A stretch of DNA of 64,000 nt from assembly GCA_037954235.1 (NCBI GenBank), contig JBBMOA010000007.1, forward strand, positions 20,672,457-20,736,456. The letters are read 5' to 3'. Origin of the DNA: Aulostomus chinensis (Eukaryota; Chordata; Actinopteri; Syngnathiformes; Aulostomidae). The position numbers and the translations under genes were made by a program. Of this stretch, positions 29,801 to 41,069 are shown in pieces. How positions within the stretch are numbered: position 1 is the first letter of the stretch; each line of letters starts with the position of its first letter. The notes below the pieces were generated by a model, which was not told where the DNA came from, did no database searches, and saw only the letters and a list, made by a program, of their open reading frames with translations.

Positions 29801-31786
29801 GCACAGAAAAACATTCGACTGCTCTGGAATCCCTCTTCCATTGCAGACATTGGTGTTAATGAAGTGAATCATCACTTCCATTGATCCTGCAGAGATTCTG
29901 GTGTGGTGTCAGGTTGGATACTAGAGACTTTGTGGTAGCTGGATGACCAGAAGGCTTTTTTCTTGTCTTTTTTTTTTTTAAACAAAAGCCTTTGAGTTGT
30001 TAAAGGACTTTGACAGAGGTGGCAGCCAGTAATACTGAGGTGATGGTCCACCGTTGGGGGACACCAGCAGGAAAACACCTGGTGTCTGAATACAGAATCA
30101 TGTGGGCTGTCCTGGAAGTAACAGAGTAAAACGTCTTCCCTCTGTTCCTGGACAGGAGGAGACCTTCATAAACAGAGTGGAGGTGAAAGTAAAAATCCCA
30201 GAGGAACTGAAACCGTGGCTTGTGGATGACTGGGACTTGATTACGAGGCAAAAACAGGTCAGTGGCCTAATTGGACCTTTCTGTCACATCGCAAAAAACA
30301 AAACAGTGTTTGTTGGGTTTTATGCGTTTGCCACATTTCCCCCATTTGTGTGTTTCTGTCTGCAGCTTTTCCATCTACCTGCCAAAAAGAACGTTGATGC
30401 AGTTCTCGAAGATTATGCAAACTATAAGAAATCAAGAGGGAACTCTGACAGCAAGTATGATGGCTGCTCCCCTCTCGATTTATTTTGGAAGCTTCCCTTC
30501 TATTAAAGTCATCAGTGTTTCTTGGCTCTGCTGTGAGACTGAAACTCTTCTTCTTCTTCTTCTTCGCTGCTCAGGGAGTTCGCTGTGAACGAGGTTGTCG
30601 CTGGTATCCGGGAGTATTTCAATGTCATGTTGGGGACACAACTTCTCTACAAATTTGAGAGGCCGCAGTATGCAGACATCCTGGCCAATCACCCAGATAC
30701 GTCTATGTCTCAGATCTACGGAGCCCCTCACCTATTACGGCTTTTTGGTACGGTCACAGATCCAACACCGCACACCTAGCAGAGTCAAGATCCGTCCAAG
30801 ACGCAGAAAAGTACAAATATTTGTGGTGCTTCATGCCTGTGGTACCTGCTTTTAAAACCAGAAAGTGCTAGATTTGGCACTAAACATTAGCTTTTGCACT
30901 TGACTCCACTCTCAGTTTTGCTTGATTCTGGAGAGGTTTCTGCCTGTTGATCGTGGCAAGCGTAGGGAACTTCTGATGGCACTCAGAAAGCTGGTTAAAA
31001 ATGTGGAATGTTCCCCTTTGAAGGGTTAATTTTTAAGCTTCTGAACGTCGTCCATCTGTCTTTGCTCCACCGAGTCACTGTAGCATGAAAGGGCTGCGTT
31101 TGGTCTCAGGACAATCTGGAATTTTCACTAATACCGTATTCTTCCAAATATAAGGCAACCCCTGTTTCGTATTTGGAACAATACGGTAATTGAATCTGCT
31201 GGAAGTCCGTCGAGTAATGGACCGTAAGAATGTCTTAAAATCCGTCCTGGCTTTCATTTTCGATTACTTAAAAGAAAAAAAACCCATCAACAACAAAAAC
31301 ATGATAATTGCTGCACAATTCAAGCTATTATTATTTATGACAGCAGCTTTCACTTGCTCTTGTGCTTGAAAAAGCGGAATTTAATAGAAACGAGCATCTA
31401 CCTCAAAGGCCTTGCTTCTGAAACTCATGAATGACCTCCTTGTGGAATCGGGAGTGGGAATATTGCAGTATTTGTAGATGAGGTCAGAGGTCACGTGGTG
31501 ATTAAATCTCTGCCTCTCTTTGGTTGTTGAAAGTGAGAATCGGAGCCATGCTGGCTTACACTCCCCTGGATGAGAAGAGCCTGGCGCTGCTGCTCAGTTA
31601 TCTTCAAGACTTCCTCAAGTGAGTATTCGTCTTTTAACGCGACCCCCATCGCTTCGTCGGCAGCAGAAATAAGTGAAACGAGTGATGTCGCTCCGTTCCA
31701 GGTATCTTGTGAAGAACTCCGCGTCGCTCTTCAACGCAAGTGACTATGAAGTTGCCCCTCCGGAGTATCACCGCAAGGCAGTTTAG
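26873..31786 (+). CDS. morf4l1: Mortality factor 4-like protein 1 (MORF4L1/MRG15), 12 coding exons
   Basis: Chromodomain reader of H3K36 methylation, a subunit of NuA4/TIP60 and Sin3B complexes and a PALB2 partner (known). Coding exons: 26873-26912, 28328-28374, 28457-28524, 28622-28708, 29046-29123, 29246-29271, 29370-29461, 30156-30257, 30366-30454, 30575-30747, 31534-31618 and 31702-31786. Frames join cleanly to 323 aa, the length of the human short isoform. The chromodomain spans about residues 9-62, with cage residues Y26, Y46, W49 and W53 present. A basic RKKRAR signal is at 134-139, and the MRG domain spans about 147-323, ending EYHRKAV. One donor (AGC followed by gtgtgt at 29462) is weak but gives the expected join into EETFINRVEVKVKIPEELKP. 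Confidence 0.96.
26913..28327 (+). other. MORF4L1 intron 1
   Basis: A 1.4-kb intron between MAPKQDPKPKFQEG and ERVLCFHG. It contains the perfect palindrome at 27720-27769. The proximal part (26930-27120) is GC-richer and gives a minus-strand open frame of 74 codons with no recognisable domain. Confidence 0.6.
27720..27769. repeat. Perfect 23-bp inverted repeat with 4-base loop
   Basis: Arms 27720-27742 and 27747-27769 are fully complementary, with loop ctca. A second perfect 12-bp pairing, 27740-27751 with 27772-27783 (attctcaaatcg with cgatttgagaat), overlaps the first, so two structures compete. It lies in MORF4L1 intron 1. Confidence 0.95.
28328..28708 (+). CDS. morf4l1: MORF4L1 exons 2-4: chromodomain
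   Basis: Exons 28328-28374, 28457-28524 and 28622-28708 encode GERVLCFHGPLLYEAK, CVKINIKDKQIKYFIHYSG and WNKNWDEWVPESRVLKYV. Aromatic residues of the methyl-lysine cage are retained. The intron between WNK and NWDE is only 97 bases. The extra 39-residue insert of the long human isoform lies at that point, and the intron contains no room or open frame for it. Confidence 0.95.
28860..28884. repeat. (GTT)n trinucleotide repeat
   Basis: Eight GTT units in MORF4L1 intron 4, followed by a short T run. Confidence 0.9.
30156..31786 (+). CDS. morf4l1: MORF4L1 exons 8-12: MRG domain
   Basis: Exons 30156-30257, 30366-30454, 30575-30747, 31534-31618 and 31702-31786 encode EETFINRVEVKVKIPEELKP, the LFHLPAKKNVDAVLEDYANY helix, EFAVNEVVAGIREYFNVML, RIGAMLAYTPLDEKSLALLL and the terminal APPEYHRKAV. 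This domain docks MRGBP, Sin3-type and PALB2-type partners in known MRG15. The stop TAG is at 31784-31786. Intron 10 (30748-31533) holds a short foldback element. Confidence 0.95.
31132..31188. repeat. Short foldback element with 19-bp arms
   Basis: Arms 31132-31150 and 31170-31188 (taccgtattcttccaaata and its complement) match at 18 of 19 positions around a 19-base loop containing ataaggc. The taccgtatt ends and the ataaggc motif resemble a known teleost MITE whose consensus starts ataccgtattttcc. It lies in MORF4L1 intron 10. Confidence 0.75.
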
Positions 31787-32133
31787 GGGTTATTTTAGGA
31801 TCTGAAGCCTTTTGTGAGCGGAGGTTTGGAGATGACATTCTTGCCTGTCAAGAGGATGGGATTTCACACGGAGCCTTCAGAGAACAGATTGTGTCAAATC
31901 TGTCAGTTATCAAGGAAGAATTGGACCAAGATGTCACACTAATCTGGACATTTCCTTTCATGTGGAAAGCTGCTGTGTACGCTGTCCCCGGTATGTTTTT
32001 GAGTACCACTTTTTAGTTTTTAATGTTCTCAGTTTTGTCCGGTGATTTCGTCATTTCACTTTTTTTTTTGTTTTTGTTTCTTTTTTGGTTCCGATGCTGG
32101 CTAAACTTGTCCTGTCAGCTGTCGTGTTTTTCT

Positions 32134-32139
32134 AATAAA
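32134..32139 (+). terminator. MORF4L1 polyadenylation signal
   Basis: AATAAA in tctaataaaagcctg, 348 bases after the stop codon, followed by long T-rich and GT-rich sequence. This is a good site for a short 3' UTR. Confidence 0.75.
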
Positions 32140-33570
32140 AGCCTGTTTTTTTTTTCCCCTCTGGTTTTCTGTCTTTTTTTGTTGTTGTTTTTTTTAAAGG
32201 TTATTGAATCACTGCGTTAACCTCGGTCGCATCCCCCTTTTATTTATTTAATAATTCATTCGTTTGCTAGTTTTTCAACAGCTTCAACAATAGCCGCTTC
32301 AATTTAACACGCAAACGAGAAGCGGGAGTGAAACCGAAAATGAAGTTGCGATAGAGACGCACCAAAAAGGGAAAAAAAAATCATTCGAACTGAGATTAGC
32401 TGAACCAACACAGATCAAAACGAATGAGCCAGTAATCAGTTCAGAGCCAATGTGAAAACACCAATATGTTTCAGTAAATGGCTATTAAATATTTAAAACT
32501 TAATTGAGTGCTCCAACACTAATAAGACTGAATTAATTTTTAATGTTTATCCAACGTGCGGAGTCGTTAGTACTGAGTGACTCCGCTCTGATGTTTGGAT
32601 TGACCGTATCAATCGCCTGCCAGAGCTGGGATTGAAACCATGTGGTGCAGAATGAAATGTAATATGCTGTCAAAGTTGCGCCCGTTCTCCTCTCGCCTCA
32701 CCGCTGAAACGTGCTCGCTATAATTCCCCCCCCCAGCAGTTGTCTTTGACTCTGTTGTGTCTCTTGACATGAAAAGAGAGGCGGAATATTAGTTTCAGAC
32801 TGATTTGTGGTTTCATCTGCTGCTTATGGCGAGAACAATTCTGAGAGCGTTTGGAGAAGAATTTCTTTAATCCAATTTCCCCAACCACCCCCCCACCCCC
32901 CAGCCTTAACTTGGAGCAGATGTGGTTGGACTGGCCTGTGCTCTCAGATCACAGCGCCCTGATGGGTTTTTACAGCTCATCACAAAGACAGACACGTACG
33001 CTCTGCGGATCTGTTCAGAGACACCTCAATGCCTGCTTCCTCCTTGGCTCTGTTAACCTCTGCGATTAACGCTCGCCGTTAGAGGCCGGGTCACTCAGAG
33101 GCTTCTCCTCTCTTGTGCGGGCTTTCATGTGACCCTGGTGACACGCAGTCTCAGTGCTGTCATTACCCCTGTAGATGAGAAAGCCATGCATGGTACAGCT
33201 CCGGCTAATGAGGCTGCCTCAGGTCTGACTGATGGCTTCTGCAGGTTTGTTCTCCAATGTGTCATCTGGTCTGCCAACCTAAAGACACACCAAGGACTCG
33301 CTGCCCAGAGTTCATTGCCCTTCGGGGATCATCAGACGGGATTGTTGCATTGAAATGGAGCTGTGTTTTATAGATTAGAGCAAAAAAAGCTTCCATATGT
33401 GTCTGTGTAGAAGTGGACAGGAACAAAAGCCTTTAACTCCCGTGCTGCACGAGGTCACGGTACTGGAATATTTCCAGTTTGATCCCCTCTATAGCTCTAC
33501 TTAGTGTTGCGCAGTTTACAGATAATGGAAAGCTACTGTGGGACGTTAAAAAACAACATAAACTTTGTGG

Positions 33571-33660
33571 AGGGTTGCACTGATCTGATGGTTGGTGTCG
33601 GCCTGCTACTGACCCAATACCGGATCAGATACCATTCACACCTAGATGTGATTCTGGTCA
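33571..33660. repeat. Degenerate hAT-type MITE fragment
   Basis: The segment begins agggttgcactgatctgatg, continues ggtgtcgg and actgacccaataccggatca. These pieces match, with decay, the start of a fish element whose consensus begins with an 'agggatgcaccgatccgat'-type terminal repeat. It is related to the scrap at 3774-3852. Confidence 0.45.
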
Positions 33661-33822
33661 TTTATGGCAGAAAATGACTGTTGTGTTTTCCTGCTACTGC
33701 TCTGCCTCTCTAAATATTACTTTGAAGTACTCTACTTAACACAGAAACGTGTAGTATTGCTACACTGACACCTGTACTACTGCGGTGTGCAAGTGTACTT
33801 GGTGAGGTATAACCTGTGACAG

Positions 33823-33836
33823 CCACTAGATGGCAG
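33823..33836 (+). promoter_or_regulatory. CTCF-like motif (plus)
   Basis: The core CCACTAGATGGCAG is a strong match to the vertebrate CTCF consensus. It is located 1.7 kb past the MORF4L1 polyadenylation signal. Binding is inferred. Confidence 0.5.
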
Positions 33837-36476
33837 GATTGTACAGAAGTGGAAAGCAAACCAATCCTCCATCTCTGCTGCATCTGATTGGTTATTGATT
33901 GGTTCCATGAGGTGTTGACAGGTTTTCAGTTTGTCTCTGATGTTCTTGGCTCCTTTTGATCCCTCTAAAGTTTAACTTCTCTTCCCGGGGAGCAAATAAG
34001 ACAAACCACTCCTGGAGAGAGTGAGTTACGGAGACGATGTGATGACAATAAAACATCGTCATTGACTCCCGGTTGGTCGAGAACCTCCAGCAGAGGACGC
34101 CGGGGACTCCAGCAGTATCAGCGGAACTGACTGACGAAAGCCATTTGATTCCTCAAGAGCGTATCCATCTGCTTGAGACCCTTTGAGGTGAAAAACCACC
34201 AGGGTTTAATGTGGTTGTGAATGTTTCCCCAGACTACGAGTTAGTGGTAGACTAATTACACAGTGGGCACAGAGTGGTAGTGGGCGGCTGCTGCCAGAGC
34301 CTAGTGTGACTGTGTGTCATTAGTATTGGAAAAGTGTATTTGCCACAAAGAGCTGCGGTCACTCGGAGCCATTAAAACATGAAAGAACATACCCCGCTCT
34401 TCTGGAGAAGGAATTTGCGAGACATAAACAGCCTGTAAAATGGAAAACTACCTCTGTGTCCATTTGTTTTCCTGAAAGGCGGCCAGATTTGGTAATTCTG
34501 ACTGAAATTCTTTCCAATAACAGAGAGCCGGTCCAAATAAAGGGGCAGGACTGTTTGATCCATCTGCTTTCGATGCAATAGTAGCAGTTCTGTGTGGAGG
34601 ATCTCACTCAGCGGGAGGCTAAGACATCGAAGAGGCCTCGGAGCATGTTTGGGCTTTTACTCAAATTACACATTAGTTTAGTCATGTGTGATGAGCCTTT
34701 CAGGATCCTCCACACTTGGCTTCAGTTTGCCTCTGTCGTAGCAGATATGAAAAAGAGAAGCTAAATATTAGTTTCATGCTGAGTTGACTTCTTCATTTGT
34801 TTTAGCTTCTCCAGGACCAGCTGCAACATTAGAAGGTACTAATGTGTTTCTCTGCAAATATAATATCTTATATGACAGCTCTCAAACAGGTCTTCTTCGA
34901 AAGGGCATTTACCTACGAGTACCAGTAAAAAAAAAAAAAAACTAAAAACTAAACTCTTCCATGGGAAATCATCTTTATGACATAAAAAGTGGAATTTTAC
35001 CCCATAATTTTCACTCTTAACTTCCTCGGACTCTTTGTCCATCAGCGTGAAAACTTCTTCAAATTTGGACAGATGAAAAGGAAAATCAAAGGTCAAGGTC
35101 AATGTGACAGGAACACATACCTGGCACATTGCTCAATTTTTTTTCCAAAAAAAAAATTTACTTTTTTATGTCAATCTTAACCTTTTAAAATTGGTGAAGA
35201 TTTTTTTTTTAATATAAGAATTTTGCTCTTTTTTCTTTTAAATCCCAAAACTGTAATTTACCACCAGAATATTTTTATGTCAGGTTTCTTTATTCTTCGT
35301 TTCCTCTGCTGATGGTAAGGGAGTGTGGTTTGAGTGGCATAGTCAGACACCTTGTGTGTGTTTTTTTCAATTTGACAAACAATAAATTGTCTAATCAAGC
35401 AGAAACCTGAAACTTGAAGCATTAGTAGGTGATTTGAACTCTTCCGTAGGATCTCTGCAGTGGAACCCAATGACGGGACATTCAAATTACTTTCTTTGAA
35501 CAGTGGTTTCTAATTTTATGTTGTTTTGTTTTTTTCTTGTTGCCCCTTCAATACGCCAGTTGACCAGCCGTCATCCGTTACGGTCGGTTCCCTCTTGTGT
35601 CATGTGAATAAATGAACAAAGAAGCTAAAACAACAAATAATTTTCAACAGAGGGAACACGTGCATTGCATGAGACACGCCGCTGAGCGCTAGCATGTTGA
35701 AGCTGCTTTTTAATCAGACAAAAAAAACAAAACGGAGACACTTACTGAGTGCATAACATACCTCATTTTGAGTGTAGCTATAGCACAAGTGCCAGTGTTG
35801 TCAATGAAATAGTTAAATGGTAATTTGATCTACAGGGACCTTGCTATTATTAGCATCTCCTAGCAAGAACAGTGAGTTTTCTTTTGATGTCCGGGAGGGA
35901 TGTAAAAGTCTGAACTGGCGGCTCTGAATATCTAATAAGATAATCCCCCATCTCTCGCCCTCATTAGGCTGAATACGGAGCTAAAACACCTTTTCATGGC
36001 ACCTTGGTAAACAGCTTAATGTGTAGCTCTTTCATCTGCTTTCCCCCCGTGTCTCCCTGCAGCTTTGATCCACGAGTGTCTGGCTAAGATTGCACCTCTA
36101 CACTGCGGCCTTGTCTCTATGGTAATTGAGATTATGGGATATAGGCTGATTGCTCAAGACCCCCTTCATAAAACAAGTCCAGGGAACAAGTGTCATTAAC
36201 CTTGTGACACTTTTGGGGGTGAAGGGTGGCTGAAGTTTGTCTGAGGGTGGAACAAAAACAAACGAAGTCTTGTGCATGTAAATCTGACTTCATGTGTTTT
36301 CTTTTTTTATTCGCCTTTCCACAGTGTAGCAGACATGAAATATCACAATATTAAAATTACATTTGGATGGATTTAATTACATTCTAAGAAAAATAACAGA
36401 ACAGAACGAGAGAACTTGAAACATCACGGTTAAAACTGTGTTAGTGTGGTTTTGGCGGGATGGTGAAGTGGTTGAA

Positions 36477-36746
36477 TCAGATACAAAGGTTTGTAAACCA
36501 TTTGTCATTCAGTTTAACCAATATTTTATAGGTAATTTTGTGGTTTTCCAGAACTGAAATGTTGTCTTTTAAGATGTGGTCAGTGAGATGAATTGAGGAG
36601 GTTTTTTCCCCCCAAACAGTGTGGTTGCGCGGGAATATGCAAGGTTGTTTTCTCATGACATTTAACCAGAAGTTTTGGGCTTTTGGGCAAAGCCAGAGAA
36701 TGTTGGAATAAGTGTTTTTGATCTGGGACAATGGTGTTGGTTCCAT
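36477..36746 (-). pseudogene. Decayed LINE (L1/Tx1-like) reverse-transcriptase C-terminal fragment
   Basis: A minus-strand frame reads TYSNILWLCPKAQNFWLNVM, resembling the conserved 'H-x-LW-x-CPK-x-x-x-FW' block that follows the reverse-transcriptase domain in L1-type LINE ORF2. A second frame over 36580-36879 carries related upstream sequence, indicating frameshifts. No catalytic RT motif remains. Known from family memory only. Confidence 0.45.
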
Positions 36747-37346
36747 ATTTTCTACAGTGGAGCAAAAGGAAAAACTGATCTTTGTTTGTTACATTTATTA
36801 GGGCCTGACAGATACCATAAGAAAACACAAATATTGATACATCTGCTAAAACATATATTTGATTTTGATTATCAAGCACTCATGGTATTTCATACATGTG
36901 AATTCCCCCAAACATCTTTAAAAACATATATTTTCTGTAAGAAGAGGCATCCGCATATTTTAGACAACATATAGGCGGATGTCAGCCAAAATAATAAATC
37001 GGTCAGGCTCAAACTTTTGTTTTGTACTTTCACGTTTACTCAGAGGTGAGGAAGAACGCTGCAGTATAGGGAGAGACACGTGTAAGAATGAAGAATTACA
37101 AGAGCGACATCTGTTCAATAAGATAAGGAAATCATGTTAAGTGTATCCTAAGTGAGACTCATGTACTTTCAGTGACCCACAAACAGGAACACACTGAGAT
37201 TGCCCTCTGTGAGCCACACTCCCCAGCTCTCCGCCTCTTTCTCCTCAAGCCTTTTCTTCAATGACAGTTCATTCAAAGTAAAAGTGTCATTATAAAATAA
37301 CTCTTCCCATAATAGATACAGAATGAAAACAGCTGTCATGCTGTGA

Positions 37347-37360
37347 CCTGCAGAGGGCAG
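37347..37360 (+). promoter_or_regulatory. CTCF-like motif (plus)
   Basis: CCTGCAGAGGGCAG matches the CTCF core apart from the T at the third base. It has the same orientation as the motif at 33823. Function is inferred. Confidence 0.4.
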
Positions 37361-38007
37361 GCTTAGCTGAGGAATCAGCCGCTGAGCAGGCAGCGAGAGA
37401 GGGGCTGCACTCCAGCTGCCTGTTTATTAGGTACACCTGTTCTGCTATTCAGACTGATGTAACAGCCAGTAATGATAACTACTTCTCACAGCTTATACAG
37501 TTCAGTTTAATGGTCAAGCTATGCAAAAGTGAAGGTAGGCTGATCATTAGAAACCTTAAAAAAAAAGATCCCATGACAAGATGCGGATTGATATCAGGTA
37601 CTTTTGTTGTTAGGGTGTTGCTAATAAACTGGAAACTGAATGCATTAGGATGTTGCATTACCAAGGTTCTGTCTCATGTTATAGATCCGTCTGTAAAAGC
37701 ATCTGCAGCTGTAGATTTGTAGGACTGTAATGGTGATATCTCATTAGGAGGCCTGACTCATGACAGTTCCATCTTCTCCCTCGGTGCTGTTGGTCAGTTC
37801 TGGGTTGAGTGATTCCTCCTGACCTCAGCGAGCCACGGCGTTGCCCTCAGTGTTCAAACTATCCTTGTTGCTTGTTGACAGCAGCTCCCCTCTGGGGCTG
37901 CTGGGCATTGGCCTGATTCTGACCTCCTGCCAGTCTGCTGCTGGAGGAGCGAGTGGTGGAGACGTGAGGAGTAATGAGAAGGGGGAGGAGAGTTTCTCAA
38001 CCTCGAT

Positions 38008-38010
<3 letters not shown>

Positions 38011-38077
<67 letters not shown>
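38011..38077. repeat. (CA)n microsatellite
   Basis: Pure CA array of about 33 units with a TT-rich tail. The histidine/threonine open frames over it are not genes. Confidence 0.97.
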
Positions 38078-38084
<7 letters not shown>

Positions 38085-39972
38085 TTTTTTTTTTTACAAG
38101 GATTTCCTCCCACACATTTTCAATGTGTGAGTCAAGGAGTTAATTTATTAAATTACAGCTCTCTTTTTACTTCCAGGTACATTATAATTAGTTGTCAGGT
38201 GTATGATGACACAAATATTTTGACAGTTGTTATTTCATATAATGGAGCCGACTTCAGGTTCAGCAGGGTTTGTTGATAACAGCAATGGAGAATTGTGATA
38301 ATTTTAGGGGGGAATGATAGGCTCCCTTCATAAATAGTCTCCCTATCATCACATAGAGGAGCTAAATATGCCCCGAATTTGGTGCTGTAGATCAAACAGA
38401 AATGGCAGAGAATCCATTAATGATTAATATGCCATCTGTTGGTGGCGGCGTTTTGAATATCAATCCCCTCGGATGTTTAATCACCTGATACTTTTGTGTT
38501 GGAACTGAGCTGCTGGAAATGCCGTAGTGTCAGTGAGCTCAAATGTTTTGATCCACCTCCATGATGCTCATAAGATATTCACCGCTCCAGTGGAGAAACA
38601 TGTCTACAGGGTCCCAACAGTGAGACGTGCATGCAGATATCTGCTCTGTGTCTGCTGCTGCTGCTGTGGAGATCCCACCCAGGGCAAGGCTCCATTCATG
38701 CTGCAGAACGGAGGATGTTATGGATACGGCCTTGACAGTGCGCTTAACCCCGAGGCCTGAGGAGGGACAGGAAACAGTTGGCTCTTGCTTGACTGAAGTG
38801 GTGCCTGGGACTTTCCCACACGCCCCAGGATCCTCCTCCTTCAGCCTGGTCTGTGGTTGGAGCGTGCGTCTGCACCACTTCACACCAGCGTAGGGGGCGG
38901 GGAGTGCTTACTGTAGAAGTTGAAGAAAACTTTTCAGAGGGGATTCATTGCCCCTTAGCTGAGAGAACAGCATAAATTATTTGCGCTGGCAGATGTTCAC
39001 AGACCCAAATATGCATGAATTTGTAGAGCTGGCAGGCTTCCCTCAGCCAAACGTACTGGTTTTCACGATGCATGCAGGAGCAGTTGTTATTCTGGCTGTT
39101 GTACAGAGAGCATTAATCTGAGCTGTCAGCACCACCAACCACTTTGGTGGAAATTATTTCGCTCCTTAATAAGGGAACTCTGGTGCAGTATTACATATGG
39201 CGGTCAGGGCAACATTCTTGGTGGGTCTGTCATCATGTAGCTGTTCTCCAACAGTGGGCCTTCTGTGTTTGGCCTGTAGCAAACTACTCTGTAACCCAGA
39301 GATGAAACGAGTGTACTAACTAGACATTAAATGAAACCACTACCTCTCACATCCTCTCTGCTCGTGGAGTAACAGAGTACCTCCTGCCAGGAAGTGGGAG
39401 AAATCCAATATAATGTAACTTGTCCCTGAAATTAAATATTATTTGAACAACAGGCTGTTTGTCTTTGCTTGTGTTTTTGTCTTTTTTTTTGGGGGGGGGG
39501 GGTGGATGTGCTGAGATGAGGAAATCAGGTCAGCTGAGTGTGATTAAGAGTCAATAAACAGGGGGGATGTGGACAAAATAACATGAACACATTCACATAT
39601 AATGCATTTAAGACTGAAGCCAGCGAATACTTGGGGCAGTTGAGCTCAGAAAGAAACGGCATGTTTGTTTTTATTTTTTCCTTTTTTTCTAGTTTCCTTT
39701 TTAGTTGAAGAAAAATGTTGCATGCTCATGAAACTCATCCAGAGGACGGAAAAGTATATACATTATTTACTAGAGGAAGTAAAAAAAACTCTGGTAAAAG
39801 TAGAAGAGCTAATTCAACTTCTTGTAAAACTTGAGAAAGTACAGGATTGTATCCTACTGTCTTTGTGAACATCACATCATTCTCGTCAATGGGAAAATAA
39901 AATTCAAAGGCTATTAAACCAGTATGACTTCATAATATTGACAAAATATGTACTGGAAATAACAACCAGTAA

Positions 39973-40325
39973 CAATCCATCCATCCACTTTCTACTGCTT
40001 ATCCTGTTGGGGGGGGGGGGGGGGGCTGGAGCCTATCCCAACAGCCTTCAGGCGAGAGGCGTGGTTCACCCTGGACAGGTCACCAGTCCATCACAGGACC
40101 AACACATACAGACAGACAACCATTCACACTCACAGCCACACCTACGGTCAATTTAGAGTATCAATCAGCCTCGTCCCCTCTTGATGTCTTTGGACTGTGG
40201 GAGGAAGCTGGAGAACCCACGCAGGCACAGACTCCACACAGAAAGATCCTGTGCCTGAGCCGGGGCTCGAACTTGGAACCTTCTTGCTGTGAGGCGACAG
40301 CCACTAACCACTGCACCTGCCTGAC
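39973..40325. repeat. Abundant teleost LINE-tail-type repeat (ccatccatcc family)
   Basis: Starts with ccatccatccactttctact, then gcttatcctg, a G homopolymer (about 18), ctggagcctatccca, caccctggacaggtcacc, accattcacactcacag, tttggactgtgggaggaag, gagaacccacgcaggca and accttcttgctgtgaggcga. This order matches a highly repeated fish element, usually regarded as the 3' part of an L2/CR1-type LINE. No target-site duplication was found, and several internal blocks are shortened. Confidence 0.8.
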
Positions 40326-40532
40326 CATTTAAAATTGCATTTCAAGCACTCACAAATATCTTTTTCGTCTCTGGTTTTTCAGTGGAACTAAATACCTCTT
40401 TGTGACTCCAGAGTGCAGTCAAAGCCAGCAAGGTCTTTATTCTTCTTGAAGATACAGGTCGTAGTTTTTGTTTGACTGTTTTATTGTTTGCTTGTTTTTC
40501 CATGTAATAAAAGCACAAAGGCCCTGATGTTA

Positions 40533-40612
40533 CACACTCCAGCTCAGTAGGTGGCGGTACGCATCTATATACATGGGCTGCAATCTGCCGTTAAGAAGAA
40601 TAAGAATGAGAA
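40533..40612. repeat. Teleost repeat fragment ('cagtaggtggcggta' family)
   Basis: The segment has ctccagctcagtaggtggcg, then gctgcaatctgccgttaaga followed by an AAGAA-rich end. I recall this arrangement (cacagtaggtggcggtaatg ... ccgccataa ... aagaagaag) from many fish genomes. The class is unknown to me. Confidence 0.5.
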
Positions 40613-40740
40613 GCATCAGCTCGTTACACTGGAACTAGACATGTTGTAGTTTGCTTCCAGCTCAGATCCAAGTGAATGAATAAGATGTGGGTTACATTTG
40701 TTGATGTGCTTGAGAGTTTCTAAAATCAAAAGTTATTTCT

Positions 40741-40880
40741 GACAGTTTTGCTGTTGTAAGCTGTCAGTCTCCATTAGCTTCAAGCTAAATCACATAGCTA
40801 GCTCTTTCTGCATTCTGGAGACACAAAGATGGTGCAGCAGTGGAAAAAAAACATCTCTGTGAGCAAGACACCTGTATGTG
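40741..40880 (+). repeat. Copy A of a dispersed repeat shared with 49103-49520
   Basis: The sequence from ctgtcagtctccattag through caagctaaatcacat, ctctttctgcattctgg, a purine-rich tggaaaaaaaacatc and gacacct aligns with 49375-49515, which holds the same blocks in the same order at clearly less than full identity. The left terminal arm seen in copy B was not found here. Confidence 0.7.
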
Positions 40881-40968
40881 AGTACTTGAAAGACATGTTT
40901 TGAGTTAACTGTCACTTTCAGATCAGTTTTCACTGTCTGCAGCAAAAGTCAAAACATGATGACATGCA

Positions 40969-41069
40969 GGGGCGGCATGACTAAGAGGCTGTCTAGCAAC
41001 CAAAGTGCCGCCAGTTGGATCCTCACTTCCACCCTTAACAGATAAGCAGTGTACAGAATGGATGGATGG
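40969..41069 (+). mobile_element. Short tRNA-derived SINE with 13-bp target-site duplication
   Basis: A 101-bp insert is flanked by identical direct repeats atgatgacatgca at 40956-40968 and 41070-41082. It starts ggggcggcatgactaagagg (degenerate A box) and contains ccagttggatcctc (degenerate B box). It ends with ggatggatgg, the simple-repeat tail typical of teleost tRNA-SINEs. It is shorter than the roughly 200-base full elements, so an internal deletion is likely. Confidence 0.8.

Larger units (their letters stand above)
32160..36470. other. Intergenic sequence downstream of MORF4L1
   Basis: No exon supported on either strand. It contains a degenerate MITE (33571-33660) and a CTCF-like motif (33823-33836). 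The remaining sequence is unique, with poly-T and poly-A tracts. Confidence 0.5.
36750..39970. other. Intergenic sequence with microsatellites
   Basis: No gene found. It contains a CTCF-like motif (37347-37360), the long CA array at 38011-38077, a G homopolymer at about 39490-39502, and unique sequence. The open frames at 37825-38276 are products of the CA array. Confidence 0.5.

Noticed and set aside
39665..39868. Lys/Glu-rich 67-codon frame resembling a coiled coil
   Set aside because: It sits in AT-rich sequence next to poly-T and G homopolymers, with no splice signals or known relatives.
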